A stretch of 64,000 bases of DNA from Enhygromyxa salina (lineage in GTDB: Bacteria; Myxococcota_A; Polyangia; Nannocystales; Nannocystaceae): assembly GCF_002994635.1 (NCBI RefSeq), contig NZ_PVNL01000030.1:265330-329329 (forward strand), written 5' to 3'. The translations under genes were made by a program, and so were the position numbers. The notes beneath the pieces were generated by a model. That model made no database searches and was not told the DNA's origin. It saw only the letters and a list, made by a program, of their open reading frames with translations. How positions within the stretch are numbered: position 1 is the stretch's first letter; every line of letters starts with the position of its first letter. This document shows positions 42,987-52,109 of the stretch, piece by piece.

Positions 42987-44240
42987 CTACGCCGTGTCGT
43001 CGGTCGGAGCCGGGGCCGCGCGGACCAACGTGAGCAGCGGCAGGCACAGCAGCGAGATCCCGAGCCCCGTCGCGAAGGTCGCCGTGAACCCGACGGCGTC
43101 CGCGAGCACCCCCGAGAACAGACCGCCGGGGGCCTTGCCGAACACCTCGACCCCCGCGAGCAAGGTGTAGTGGGTCGCGCCGATCCGCCGATCTACGCGG
43201 CTCATCATGAACGCGAACATGGCGGTGGTCAGGGCGCCCCCGGTCAGCTCCTCGAAGCCCTTGGCGACGACGACCTCGGCGTTGCCGATCTCGCCGGGCG
43301 CCAAGGTGGCGAGCCAGACGACCCCGCCGATCGCCAAGCTGCGCGCGACCGCGAACCCGACCACCGCGCGCAAGATGCTGATCCGCGAGGCCAACCACCC
43401 GCCCACGAACGAGCCGGCCAGCGAGAAGAACATGCAGTAGATGCCCAGGACCAGGCCCACGCGCGACTCGCCCCAGCCGGCGTAGCGAACCAAGAACGGC
43501 TCGAACATCGCGTCGCTGATCGACTCACCGATCTTGTAGCTGGCGACCACCACCAACAGCGCGATCCCACCTTTGCTGGCCAGGGCCTGGCCCAGGGTCT
43601 TCAACATCGCGCGGATGCTGGTCCGGATCTTGGCCTCGGCCTGGTGAGCGGCCGCGTCGCGTCGCGGTTCGTGCCACGCCAAGGTCACCAGCAACGCGAT
43701 GACGATCAGCGCGGTCATGGCCTGAAACAGCCCGCGCCAGCCGATCCACTGGCTGGCCCACAGCAAGATCCCGCCGCCGATCTGCATGCCGACCTTGTAG
43801 GCGACGACCTGCGCGATGTTGCCCCAGCCGAGCTCCTCGGGCTCGAGCATGTCGACCGCGAGCCCGTCGACCGCGATGTCCATGGTCGCCGCGAACAGGT
43901 TCGTCAGCGCGATCATGCCGAGGAACAGGCCGAGCGCCTCGGCCGGGACGAACGCCAGGCCCAAACAGGTGCTCGCGAGCGCCGCTTGCAAGGGCACGAT
44001 CCAGCTGCGCCGCCGACCGAAGCGAGCGCTGCCGTAGCGGTCGACGATCGGGGCCCACAGCGGCTTGAGCAGCCACGGGGCCGAGACCGCGCCCGCGAAG
44101 CCGATGTTGGTGAGCGACAGACCGTGGGTGGTCAGGTAGACCGGCAGGGCCTTGGCCTGAAACCCGAACGGCAGGCCCTGCACCAGATAGAAGACCGACA
44201 AGATGGCGACCCGCGCGGACAGGGGCTGGCGGGCCGTCAT
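42987..44240 (-). CDS. Major facilitator transporter, PAT/AmpG-like
   Basis: 417 residues, about 12 predicted membrane segments. The N-terminus SVFYLVQGLPFGFQAKALPVYL and the loop PLWAPIVDRYGSARFGRRRSW match the AmpG/acetyl-CoA-transporter (PAT) subgroup, whose first loop has an xPLWxPxxDRxxxxxxGRRR pattern. AmpG proteins import muropeptides; other members move acyl-CoA-type molecules. The substrate here is unknown. The gene converges on the GT39-like gene with 12 bp between stops, and it starts 20 bp after the small gene downstream of the anti-sigma-like gene. Confidence 0.87.
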   Translation of the reverse strand: MTARQPLSARVAILSVFYLVQGLPFGFQAKALPVYLTTHGLSLTNIGFAGAVSAPWLLKPLWAPIVDRYGSARFGRRRSWIVPLQAALASTCLGLAFVPAEALGLFLGMIALTNLFAATMDIAVDGLAVDMLEPEELGWGNIAQVVAYKVGMQIGGGILLWASQWIGWRGLFQAMTALIVIALLVTLAWHEPRRDAAAHQAEAKIRTSIRAMLKTLGQALASKGGIALLVVVASYKIGESISDAMFEPFLVRYAGWGESRVGLVLGIYCMFFSLAGSFVGGWLASRISILRAVVGFAVARSLAIGGVVWLATLAPGEIGNAEVVVAKGFEELTGGALTTAMFAFMMSRVDRRIGATHYTLLAGVEVFGKAPGGLFSGVLADAVGFTATFATGLGISLLCLPLLTLVRAAPAPTDDTA

Positions 44241-44260
44241 TCGCGAGATCTACCAGAACT

Positions 44261-44530
44261 TCAGACGGGCGGCATCGTGGCCTGCTCGGCCGCGAGCTCT
44301 TTGTGCAGGCGGAGCTGGTAGAGCGCGCGGTCCTCGGGGTCCATGTCCTCGAGCTCGGTGCTGGTCTCGATCCGCAGCGAGTCCCCAGCGCCGCTCTTCT
44401 CGTGGACTTCCGTGACCCACGTGCGTCCGCTGTAGGGGTTGTGGTGGAGCGTGCGAACGATGGCGGTGCGCCCGTTGTCGCGCCGGTAGACCTCGAAGCT
44501 CTTCACCGACCTGTCCTCTGCCTCGCTCAT
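44261..44530 (-). CDS. Small hypothetical protein
   Basis: 89 residues from ATG 44530 (MSEAEDRSVKSFEVYRRDNG). It is a hydrophilic alpha/beta protein with basic and acidic patches (RTLHHNPYSGRTWVTEVHE) and an acidic helical end ELEDMDPEDRALYQLRLHKE. There is no signal peptide. It probably shares a transcript with the MFS gene, 20 bp downstream. No family is recognised. Confidence 0.62.
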   Translation of the reverse strand: MSEAEDRSVKSFEVYRRDNGRTAIVRTLHHNPYSGRTWVTEVHEKSGAGDSLRIETSTELEDMDPEDRALYQLRLHKELAAEQATMPPV

Positions 44531-44674
44531 GCCGGCGGACCCTAAGGGCTTGGCCGCCACGGCGCAACTGGCCTTGCGACCGGTTCGTGGGTGGGGGCGG
44601 GGTCTCGGCGCGAGCACAGTTTGCGTTCTCGTTGCCGTGTTGGCGCGAGAACGATCGCGCTGGCGTGCGCGCGC

Positions 44675-45334
44675 TCAGTTGTTCGCGAACGGATCTTTGA
44701 GATCCGGCGAGACCTGTTTCTTCGCCTGTGGTGGTTCGTGACTCGGGCGTGACTTCGGTGGGTCTCGCGGTTGGTCGCCGGACTTGAACGGGTCTTTGAG
44801 ATCGGGTGAGACCCGCCGTTCGCGGTTGCGACGATCGGGGGGCACGCGTTGGTTCGGCGTGGACGACGAGCCCGCAAACGGATCTTCGAGATCAGGACTG
44901 ACCTCGCGGCCCGCGGCTGGCGGCTGCTGCGGGGGATCGGTGATCGGCGTGGTCAATCCGCCCTGCTGATCGAGAGCTTGGCGCGCGAACGGGTCCTTTA
45001 GGTCGGGCGAGATCGGACGCGAGGTCGGATCGACGGGATCGGGCGCAGCGCTCGGCGCGGTGGGCGGGCGCAGCCAGACCGCCACCATGAGCACCGCCGC
45101 CGCCGCGACCACGCCCGCGATCCACGTCGCCGACCGCCGCGACGACCTGCGCGGCGCTTCGATCGCGACCACGCGCGCGGCCGCGTGAGCCGGGTCCGCG
45201 GCGGCCGAGTCAGCGTGAAGCTTCAGCGCGCGCGGTCGCCAACTCAGGCGGCCGAGCTCGGCTTCGAGCGCGACCACGTCGGCGCTCGGCGGTCCCTCTC
45301 CCGTCCACAGGTACTCGTCTGGGATCTCGCTCAC
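44675..45334 (-). CDS. Anti-sigma-factor-like membrane protein with four SPDLKDPF-type repeats
   Basis: 219 residues from GTG 45334, in a GTGA overlap with the ECF sigma gene. That coupling and the layout (cytoplasmic N-terminus of about 65 residues, a membrane helix WIAGVVAAAAVLMVAVWL, Pro-rich exterior) suggest a cognate anti-sigma factor. It has no clear zinc-binding HxxxCxxC. The exterior carries four near-identical copies of (I/V)SPDL(K/E)DPF at intervals of about 30 residues, the last at the very C-terminus (SPDLKDPFANN). I infer these are binding sites for a periplasmic partner or signal. Pro/Gln-rich, disordered spacers separate them. Confidence 0.8.
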   Translation of the reverse strand: MSEIPDEYLWTGEGPPSADVVALEAELGRLSWRPRALKLHADSAAADPAHAAARVVAIEAPRRSSRRSATWIAGVVAAAAVLMVAVWLRPPTAPSAAPDPVDPTSRPISPDLKDPFARQALDQQGGLTTPITDPPQQPPAAGREVSPDLEDPFAGSSSTPNQRVPPDRRNRERRVSPDLKDPFKSGDQPRDPPKSRPSHEPPQAKKQVSPDLKDPFANN

Positions 45335-45915
45335 GTTCCCACTCCTTCGTTGTCATTCACGCGACCGTGCAAGCGCGCGCGCAGCAGCTTCATGCCCCGA
45401 TGCAGGTTCACGCGCACGTACGCGGGGCGCAGGCCCGTGCGCTGGGCGATCTCGGGCCCGCTGAGCCCTTCGACCAGCCGCAAGATCAGCGGCTCGGCGT
45501 GGGCGTGTGGCAGCTCGCGAATGATCTGCAGCAGCTGCTCGGCCTCGCTGCGGATCCCGGCGTCGTCGGACCGGGTCGCGGGCAGCTGCGCCTCAGGTGG
45601 CAGGGTCCCTGGTTGCGGCGCGCGTCGCAGCTGATCGACGGCGGCGTTGCGGGCGATCGTCGCCAGCCAGGCCGGCCACGCGATCGGGTCGTGGAGGTTG
45701 GCGAGCCGCTGCCACGCCCGCAGGAACACCTCCTGGGTCAGATCGTCGGCGCTGGCCCGGTCCACGCGCGCGAGCAGCAGGCCGTGGACCATGGATCCAA
45801 ACTCGACGTACAGCCGCTCGAACGCGGCCTCGTCGCCGTGCTTGGCCGACTCGACCACGGCGACCCACGCAGGCCTTCGCTCGGTGACTGGCATGGGCGC
45901 GGTGGCGATCGCCAT
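45331..45915 (-). CDS. ECF-family RNA polymerase sigma factor
   Basis: 194 residues from ATG 45915, preceded by GGGGAG. Region 2: DEAAFERLYVEFGSMVHGLL and SADDLTQEVFLRAWQRL with WPAWLATIARNAAVDQLRR. Region 4: LPHAHAEPLILRLVEGLSG followed by a helix-turn-helix PEIAQRTGLRPAYVRVNLHRG. It would direct transcription in response to an envelope or other signal sensed by the coupled membrane protein. No target promoter was identified in the window. Confidence 0.93.
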   Translation of the reverse strand: MAIATAPMPVTERRPAWVAVVESAKHGDEAAFERLYVEFGSMVHGLLLARVDRASADDLTQEVFLRAWQRLANLHDPIAWPAWLATIARNAAVDQLRRAPQPGTLPPEAQLPATRSDDAGIRSEAEQLLQIIRELPHAHAEPLILRLVEGLSGPEIAQRTGLRPAYVRVNLHRGMKLLRARLHGRVNDNEGVGT

Positions 45916-45949
45916 CTCCCCAAGGACGCGGCCCGCCGACGAACCGTTA

Positions 45950-46972
45950 TCAACCTTCGGTGAAGTTGTTGCAGGCGTCGTGGATGACCTCGAGCGCGTC
46001 GGCGAAGAACGCCGAGTAGTCGTCGGCGCACACGTCACCCATCTGGCCGTAGCTGAATTTGTTGACGAGCTGGGCGACGCGATAGGTGATCTGCGCGCCC
46101 TCGAACGGCTCGGCGTTGTTGCACGCGTTGGGTGGCGGGAGCCCGCCGAGCGCGAGCATGACCACGTTGGACTCGATGCCCTTGCGGGCCACGAACTCCG
46201 CGAACCAATCCGAGGGGCCACCGGGCGAGCCCTGATTGAACACCGCGCCGTCGTCTTCATCGGTGATCAGGACCAGGACCAGGAGCGCGTCGTCACGGAT
46301 GAAGCCCTCGTTGCACGCACCGGGGGCGCCCAGCTCGGGGCTGATCGCACGCAGCGCGGCCTCGATCTGGTGCTCGTCGGTGTCTCCGTTGCCGCCGATG
46401 TTGGCGGCGCAGGTGAACGCCGGGGCCAGGTCGTCGGCCAGCGAGATGAAGCGACCGGCCGCCCACGGCCCGCACGGCCCCGCGGCGCTGCTGGTCACCA
46501 GCGCGCCGAGCTGCTGGCAGGGCGCGTCGTTGAGCGCGTAGGCGTCGGTCGTGACCACGCCGATGTGATAGTCGTTGGCCTCGTCGAGGTTGGCCTGGAT
46601 CCCCGCGATGAACCCGTCGAAGCTGGCGATCAGGTTGGCCTGCTCGGCGCTCATGCTGTTCGAGTTGTCGATCACGAACAACAGATCGACGACGCTGCAC
46701 GGGGTCTCGGGCTTGTCGTCGGGGGTGTCGAGCTTGGGCGGCAGACCCTCGTCCGTGGCCTCGTCCGACTCGTCGGCTTCGTCGTCGGGTGGCGGCGGCT
46801 CATTGCCGCTGTCCGTGTCCTCCCACCAGGCGTTGGGAGCCGGCTGCCAGTCGTCGTCGCGGCCGTCGTCGCCGTAGCTGACCTGCTGACAACCCGCGCT
46901 CGCCATCCCAAGCATGCCAAGCAGCCCGAGGCGTCGAACGCGGTGAGCGATCACAGGCACCACCATCAACAT
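45950..46972 (-). CDS. VWA-like lipoprotein
   Basis: 340 residues from ATG 46972 (GGGAG at 7 nt; an upstream ATG at 46996 is less likely). The signal ends in a lipobox (LLGMLGMASAGC). An acidic Pro/Asp/Glu linker leads to a VWA-like domain CSVVDLLFVIDNSNSMSAEQ, where DNSNS corresponds to the MIDAS DxSxS. Paired Cys and VLVLITDEDDGAVF follow. It resembles the VWA lipoprotein at 24984-26120 in layout and size. It ends 34 bp upstream of the sigma factor start, so it may be co-transcribed. Surface binding role inferred. Confidence 0.85.
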   Translation of the reverse strand: MLMVVPVIAHRVRRLGLLGMLGMASAGCQQVSYGDDGRDDDWQPAPNAWWEDTDSGNEPPPPDDEADESDEATDEGLPPKLDTPDDKPETPCSVVDLLFVIDNSNSMSAEQANLIASFDGFIAGIQANLDEANDYHIGVVTTDAYALNDAPCQQLGALVTSSAAGPCGPWAAGRFISLADDLAPAFTCAANIGGNGDTDEHQIEAALRAISPELGAPGACNEGFIRDDALLVLVLITDEDDGAVFNQGSPGGPSDWFAEFVARKGIESNVVMLALGGLPPPNACNNAEPFEGAQITYRVAQLVNKFSYGQMGDVCADDYSAFFADALEVIHDACNNFTEG

Positions 46973-47053
46973 AGACGGCTCCCAGAGCTTACGCACGCGT
47001 TATCACGGGCGCCCGGGTTGCGAAGCTCGGGGCCGGGCGCGAATCTAGGCCCG

Positions 47054-47557
<504 letters not shown>

Positions 47558-47576
47558 GCTTCGAGGAGCGAGCGAG

Positions 47577-50054
47577 ATGCCAGAGCAACCAGGCCCTGAG
47601 GAAGACGTCGGCCCAGTCGACGGCCAAGTCGAAGCCCCAGTCGACGGTCCAGTTGATGGGGAGGCACCCGAGTCCGAGCCCGAGCCCGTTCGGTGGCAGC
47701 TCGGCAAGTCGCACCGGAAGGTCGACGCGATGGAGCGGATGCGGGGGATCACCCGCTACACCGACGACATCAAATTACCCGGGCTGCTGCACTGCAAGAT
47801 CCTTCGCAGTCCCCACCCCCACGCGAACATCCTCAGCATCGATGTCAGCCGCGCGCTGGCCATGCCGGGCGTCCACGCGGTGCTCACGGGCGAGGACCTC
47901 CCGGTCCCCTACGGCGTGATCCCCTGGACGCCCGACGAGACCGCGCTCGCGTGCGGGAAGGTCTGCTACGTCGGCGATGGCGTCGCGGCCGTGGCCGCGA
48001 TCGACGAGGACACGGCGATCGCCGCGTGCGAGGCGATCGACGTCGAGTACGAGCCACTCCCGGCCTACTACGACCCGGAAGAGGCGCTCGCTGGCGACCA
48101 CAAGATCAACCCCTACGCCAAGCGCGGCAACCTCTCGAAGGACGTCGTGCTCGAGTTTGGCGACGTCGAGGCCAGCCTCGAGCAGGCCGACGTCGTCGTC
48201 GAGGGCGAGTACTACTTCGAGGGCACCACCCACGGCGCGATCGAGCCGCACTGCGCGGTCGCCCAGGTCGAGCCCAACGGCCTGCTCACCGTGTGGTCGG
48301 CCACGCAGGTCTCGCACTACTTGCACCGCGAGCTCGCCAAGGTGCTTCGCCGACCGGCCCACACGATCCGCGTGATCCAGCCTCCGCTCGGCGGCGCCTT
48401 CGGTGGCAAGTCCGAGCCCTTCGACCTCGAGTTTTGCGTGGCGTTGCTGGCGATCCGAACCCAGCGGCCGGTCAAGTGCCTCTACACCCGCGAAGAGGTG
48501 TTCTACAGCCACCGCGGCCGCCACCCGATGCGGATGCGCTACAAGACCGGGTTTCGCCAGGACGGCACGATCACCGGGGTCTCGGCCCGCACCTTCATCG
48601 ACGGCGGCGCGTACTCGAGCTTTGGGCTGGTCACCACCTACTACTCGGGCCAGCTGCTGTGCGCCCCGTATGCGTTCCCGGCCTACCGCTTTCACTCGAC
48701 CCGGGCCTACACCAACAAGCCCGCGTGCGGGCCCAAGCGCGGGCACGGCTCGGTCCAGCCACGGTTTGCGATCGAAGTGCAGCTCGACAAGGCCGCCGTC
48801 GAGCTCGGCCTGGATCCGATCGAGCTGCGGCGCCGCAACGACATCGGGCCCGACGGCATGACCGTCAACGAGTTCAAGATCGGCAGCAACGGGTTCCTCG
48901 AGTGCCTCGCGCGGGTCGAGGCCGCGTCAGACTGGGGACGCCGGGCCACGCTGCCGTATGGGCGCGGGCTCGGGATCGCCGGCAGCACGTATATCTCGGG
49001 CACCAACTACCCGATCTACCCCAACGAGATGCCGCAGGCGGCGGTCCAGGTCTGCCTCGATCGCAGCGGTCGCGCGCGCGTGTTCTCGGGCGCCAACGAC
49101 ATCGGCCAGGGCAGCAACACGATGCTCGCGGTGATCGTCGCGCAGGAGCTCGGGCTCGAGCTCGACGACATCCGGGTGCTCTCGGCCGACAGTGATCTGT
49201 GCCCGGTCGACCTTGGCGCCTACAGCTCGCGGATCACCTTGATGGTCGGCGGCGCGTGCCTCGACGCCGCCCAGAAGCTGCGCCGCAAGGTCCGCGCCGC
49301 GGTCGCCAAGCGCTGGGAGCTGCCGGCCCGACGGGTCACCTTGATCGATCGCAAGGCCATGGACCTCGAGGATCCCTCGCGCAGCGTGTCGATCGTCGAG
49401 GCATTTCAGTGGGCCGAGGCCGACCACGGTCTGCTCGGCGAGGTCGGCAACTACAACACGCCCAAGGACCGGCACGGCAGCTACCGTGGCGGGACGATCG
49501 GGGCCTCGCCCGCCTACAGCTTCACCGCCCACGTCGCCGAGGTCGAGGTCGACCCCGACACGGGCGTGGTCGAGGTCAAGCACATCTGGGTCGCGCACGA
49601 CTGCGGGACCGCGCTGTCGCGGCGAATCGTCGAAGGCCAGATGGAGGGCTCGGCCTACATGGGCTTCGGCGAGGCGCTGATGGAGCGCCACGACGTCGAC
49701 CCTGGCCACAACGGCGTCCACATTGGCCCGAGCCTGCTCGACTACCGCATGCCGACCTTCCTCGACACTCCGGAGCTGCACGCGTTGATCGTCGAGGCGC
49801 CCGACGCCCAGGGCCCGTACGGCGCCAAGGAGGCCGGCGAGGGGCCGCTGCACCCGAGCATCCCGGCGATCGCCAACGCGATCTACGACGCGGTCGGCGT
49901 GCGCCTGGACTCGCTGCCGTTCGCGCCGCCGCGGGTTTTGACCGCGATCGACGATCGCCTGGCGCTCGAGCACGCGGGCGAGCTGCCCACGTTCAAGCTC
50001 GGTCGCGGTCGGGCAGGGCTCGCCAGCGCGCGCGCGGCTGGGGGGGTGGCCTGA
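47577..50054 (+). CDS. Molybdenum hydroxylase large (Mo-cofactor) subunit, 4-hydroxybenzoyl-CoA reductase alpha-like
   Basis: 825 residues from ATG 47577 with GGAG 10 nt upstream. An acidic 40-residue N-terminal extension (EEDVGPVDGQVEAP...) precedes the conserved start KVDAMERMRGITRYTDDI. Cofactor motifs include PPLGGAFGGKSEPFDLEF near residue 272, GGAYSSFG, GQGSNTMLAVI and, toward the end, GPYGAKEAGEGP with the active-site Glu. It would bind molybdopterin cytosine dinucleotide. Members that reduce 4-hydroxybenzoyl-CoA have the same subunit order. Substrate remains inferred. Confidence 0.95.
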   Translation: MPEQPGPEEDVGPVDGQVEAPVDGPVDGEAPESEPEPVRWQLGKSHRKVDAMERMRGITRYTDDIKLPGLLHCKILRSPHPHANILSIDVSRALAMPGVHAVLTGEDLPVPYGVIPWTPDETALACGKVCYVGDGVAAVAAIDEDTAIAACEAIDVEYEPLPAYYDPEEALAGDHKINPYAKRGNLSKDVVLEFGDVEASLEQADVVVEGEYYFEGTTHGAIEPHCAVAQVEPNGLLTVWSATQVSHYLHRELAKVLRRPAHTIRVIQPPLGGAFGGKSEPFDLEFCVALLAIRTQRPVKCLYTREEVFYSHRGRHPMRMRYKTGFRQDGTITGVSARTFIDGGAYSSFGLVTTYYSGQLLCAPYAFPAYRFHSTRAYTNKPACGPKRGHGSVQPRFAIEVQLDKAAVELGLDPIELRRRNDIGPDGMTVNEFKIGSNGFLECLARVEAASDWGRRATLPYGRGLGIAGSTYISGTNYPIYPNEMPQAAVQVCLDRSGRARVFSGANDIGQGSNTMLAVIVAQELGLELDDIRVLSADSDLCPVDLGAYSSRITLMVGGACLDAAQKLRRKVRAAVAKRWELPARRVTLIDRKAMDLEDPSRSVSIVEAFQWAEADHGLLGEVGNYNTPKDRHGSYRGGTIGASPAYSFTAHVAEVEVDPDTGVVEVKHIWVAHDCGTALSRRIVEGQMEGSAYMGFGEALMERHDVDPGHNGVHIGPSLLDYRMPTFLDTPELHALIVEAPDAQGPYGAKEAGEGPLHPSIPAIANAIYDAVGVRLDSLPFAPPRVLTAIDDRLALEHAGELPTFKLGRGRAGLASARAAGGVA

Positions 50055-51064
50055 TGCTGCGGCTTCCACAGTTTGGGGTCGCGCTGCCGAGCAACGTCGA
50101 CGCCGTGGTCGCGCTGCTGCGCGACAACCCCGGGGCGCGGATCGTCGCGGGCGGGACCGACATCCTGCCCAACCTCAAGCACCGACTCGACGAGCCGGGC
50201 ATGCTGATCAGCCTCGCGCAGGTCAGCGAGCTGCGCAGCATCGCCAAGCTCGCGCACGAAGGCCGCGAGGTGGTCGAGATCGGCGCTGGCAACACGCTCA
50301 CTCGCGTCAGCGAAGATCCGCTCGTGCGCGAGCTGTTCCCCAGCCTCGCGACGGCGGCCGGCCTGGTCGCCAGCCCGCTGATCCGCAACATGGGCACGCT
50401 CGGCGGCAACGTGAACCTCGACACGCGCTGTCGCTACGTCAACCAGACCAAGTTCTGGCGCGAGGCGCTGGGCGGCGGCTGCCTCAAGTCCGAGGGCAAC
50501 GTGTGCTTCGTGGTGCCGGGCGGGCGCAACTGCGTGGCCGCGATGAGCAGCGACTGCGTGCCCGTGCTGATCAGCCTGGGCGCCGAGATCGTGCTGGCCG
50601 GCCCCGAGGGCCAGCGGGTGGTCCCGGCCGCGAAGTACTTCAAGGCCGACGGCCTGCGCCACACCGTGCGCGACGACGCCGAGCTGACCACCAAGCTGCG
50701 GGTGCCCGTGCCGACCACGCCGCGGCGCAGCGCCTACGCCAAGTGGACGGTGCGCAAGAGCATCGACTTTCCGCTGGTCTCGGTCGCGCTGCGCTTTGAT
50801 CTGAAGTCGGACAGCGTGGACGCGCCCGTGACCGAGCTGGTCGTGGTCGCGGGCGTGCTCGGGGCCAAGCCGCGGGTCATCGCCAAGCTCGACGACGTGA
50901 TCGGCAAGCCGCTGTCGGATCCCGCGCTCTCGCGGATCGTCTGCGCCGCCGTCGGCAAACAGTGCAAGCCGCTCGAGAACGTGCCCTATGAGGCGCCGTA
51001 TCGGCGGCGGATGTTCGAGGTGTTCACCCGCCGGGCGATCGCGGAGCTGGTCGCCGCGGGCTAG
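50054..51064 (+). CDS. Molybdenum hydroxylase FAD subunit with extra [4Fe-4S] insert, 4-hydroxybenzoyl-CoA reductase beta-like
   Basis: 336 residues from ATG 50054, overlapping the previous stop (TGATG). FAD-binding motifs are ARIVAGGTD at about 28-36 and RNMGTLGGNV at 111-120. The segment after LDTRC carries four cysteines (126, 143, 151, 160) in the same spacing as the cluster-binding loop of the beta subunit of 4-hydroxybenzoyl-CoA reductase, which distinguishes that enzyme from ordinary xanthine dehydrogenase relatives. This supports reductive dehydroxylation of an aromatic acyl-CoA, or a closely related reaction, rather than purine oxidation. Confidence 0.93.
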   Translation: MLRLPQFGVALPSNVDAVVALLRDNPGARIVAGGTDILPNLKHRLDEPGMLISLAQVSELRSIAKLAHEGREVVEIGAGNTLTRVSEDPLVRELFPSLATAAGLVASPLIRNMGTLGGNVNLDTRCRYVNQTKFWREALGGGCLKSEGNVCFVVPGGRNCVAAMSSDCVPVLISLGAEIVLAGPEGQRVVPAAKYFKADGLRHTVRDDAELTTKLRVPVPTTPRRSAYAKWTVRKSIDFPLVSVALRFDLKSDSVDAPVTELVVVAGVLGAKPRVIAKLDDVIGKPLSDPALSRIVCAAVGKQCKPLENVPYEAPYRRRMFEVFTRRAIAELVAAG

Positions 51065-51079
51065 TGCTGACTGTAATCA

Positions 51080-51105
51080 GCGTGGGCCAGCATGCTGGCC
51101 CACGC
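51080..51105. terminator. 26-bp perfect palindrome at the end of the molybdenum hydroxylase operon
   Basis: GCGTGGGCCAGCA and TGCTGGCCCACGC are adjacent exact inverted copies. It lies 15 bp after the stop of the FAD subunit gene and 12 bp before the stop of the convergent selenoprotein candidate, so it probably ends both transcripts. A classical U tract is missing. Confidence 0.6.
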
Positions 51106-51117
51106 CCGTCTAGACAC

Positions 51118-51852
51118 TCAGTCTTTGCCAGGAATGACGAGCTCGATCTCTTGCGTGGTCGGCTCGCCCATCTTGGCGATCTTCATCTTGGGACCGATCA
51201 GGATCGTCCCCGGCAGCGCGATCGCAAACGAGCCGCCGCCCTGGTCGACGCCAAACGGATACCAGACGTCCGACAGATCGCTGCGCACGACCAGGCCCTT
51301 GTGGCTGTAGTTGTTGGTCCACGCCTGGACGTCAGCCAACGTCGCCGGAGAGCCGTCGGCCCCCTCGCTGACATAGGTGAGGGTCATGAGACCGGACTCG
51401 TCGTACGTGTTGAACAGACCCGCGACCGCGGGTGCCAGCGCCTGGCAAGCGCCTCACCAGAGGGCTACATACTCGAAATATACAGCTTCATGGCAAAAGT
51501 CGTAGAGCCGGGTGTCCTCGCCGAACTGGTTCATGAGGGTCCAGTCCGGCATGATCGTGCCCGCGTACACGGCCCCGGGTGACCAGCCGTTCTGGACGAT
51601 CTCGTCCTGACAGCAGCCGATGTCCCAGCCCGCCATGTAGGGGCTCTCGGCGTTGCAGCCGACCGGATCGGTGTTGCCCGTGTCGCCGTCGCCGTCGCCC
51701 TCGTTACCGTCACCAGTCTCGCTGTCGCCATCGCCGGTCGTGTCCCCGACCAGGCCGTCGAGCCCTCCACCCTCGTCTGCCGATTCGCACGCCGCGAGCG
51801 TGAGCGACGCGGACAGACCAACCACAGCGATTGACGAAAATGTACGGCGCAT
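51118..51852 (-). CDS. Candidate selenoprotein: thioredoxin/TlpA-like lipoprotein with in-frame UGA at the WUxxC site
   Basis: Read through the UGA at 51456-51454, the frame gives 244 residues. The signal MRRTFSSIAVVGLSASLTLAAC has a lipobox at Cys22. A Gly/Asp/Thr linker follows, then a redoxin domain: GTIMPDWTLMNQFGEDTRLYDFC, VYFEYVALW, then UGA, then GACQALAPAVAGLF. The site reads W-UGA-G-A-C, exactly where WCxxC is expected, and UGA differs from Cys TGC/TGT by one base. The part after the UGA continues the fold (LPGTILIGP is the cis-Pro strand) and ends in VIPGKD. A GGUC-looped hairpin follows the UGA. Ordinary annotation would split or truncate this gene. The alternative is a nonsense mutation in a Cys version. 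Confidence 0.8.
51418..51433 (-). promoter_or_regulatory. SECIS-like hairpin with GGUC loop
   Basis: In the mRNA, ACCCGC and GCGGGU pair perfectly (6 bp) around a GGUC tetraloop at nucleotides 30-33 counted from the U of UGA. The fdhF SECIS of E. coli also presents GGUC, at about nucleotides 22-25. A second small hairpin, UGCCAG-GCG-CUGGCA, lies in between. The placement is within the range described for bacterial SECIS elements, whose loop G contacts SelB. Pairing is seen; function is inferred. Confidence 0.6.
51454..51456 (-). other. Putative selenocysteine codon (UGA, codon 133)
   Basis: TGA on the minus strand in the position of the first catalytic Cys of a thioredoxin motif (W-U-G-A-C). 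Coding continues for 112 codons without another stop. Confidence 0.75.
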
Positions 51853-52109
51853 GACCGTCTATCGTTCCCAGAAACTGGCAAAAATAGCAACCAGAAATGT
51901 GGGGCCTGGCGGCGATCTGAGCCGCGGATCGAGCCGCGGACTGTCGGGCGGTCGGGGCCACGACGGCCCCCGGCGCGACTGCGAGCCCAGCGCCAACCCC
52001 TTGGTCAAAATCGCCGCTGCGGGGCACGCCAAGCTCGATGAGCCGCTTCGTGGTGAGTGGGTGCCGTGTCCCGCTGTCAGCTGTCGCGTAGATCTGCTAG
52101 CCCACGCCA

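Noticed and set aside
51118..51387. Separate 89-residue gene starting MTLTYVSEG
   Set aside because: It lacks a ribosome-binding site and begins in mid-fold. It is the continuation of the upstream redoxin domain through the UGA.
51454..51456. UGA as a simple nonsense mutation creating a pseudogene
   Set aside because: Possible, but the position at the thioredoxin nucleophile, the preserved frame on both sides and the GGUC-loop hairpin make selenocysteine the better explanation.
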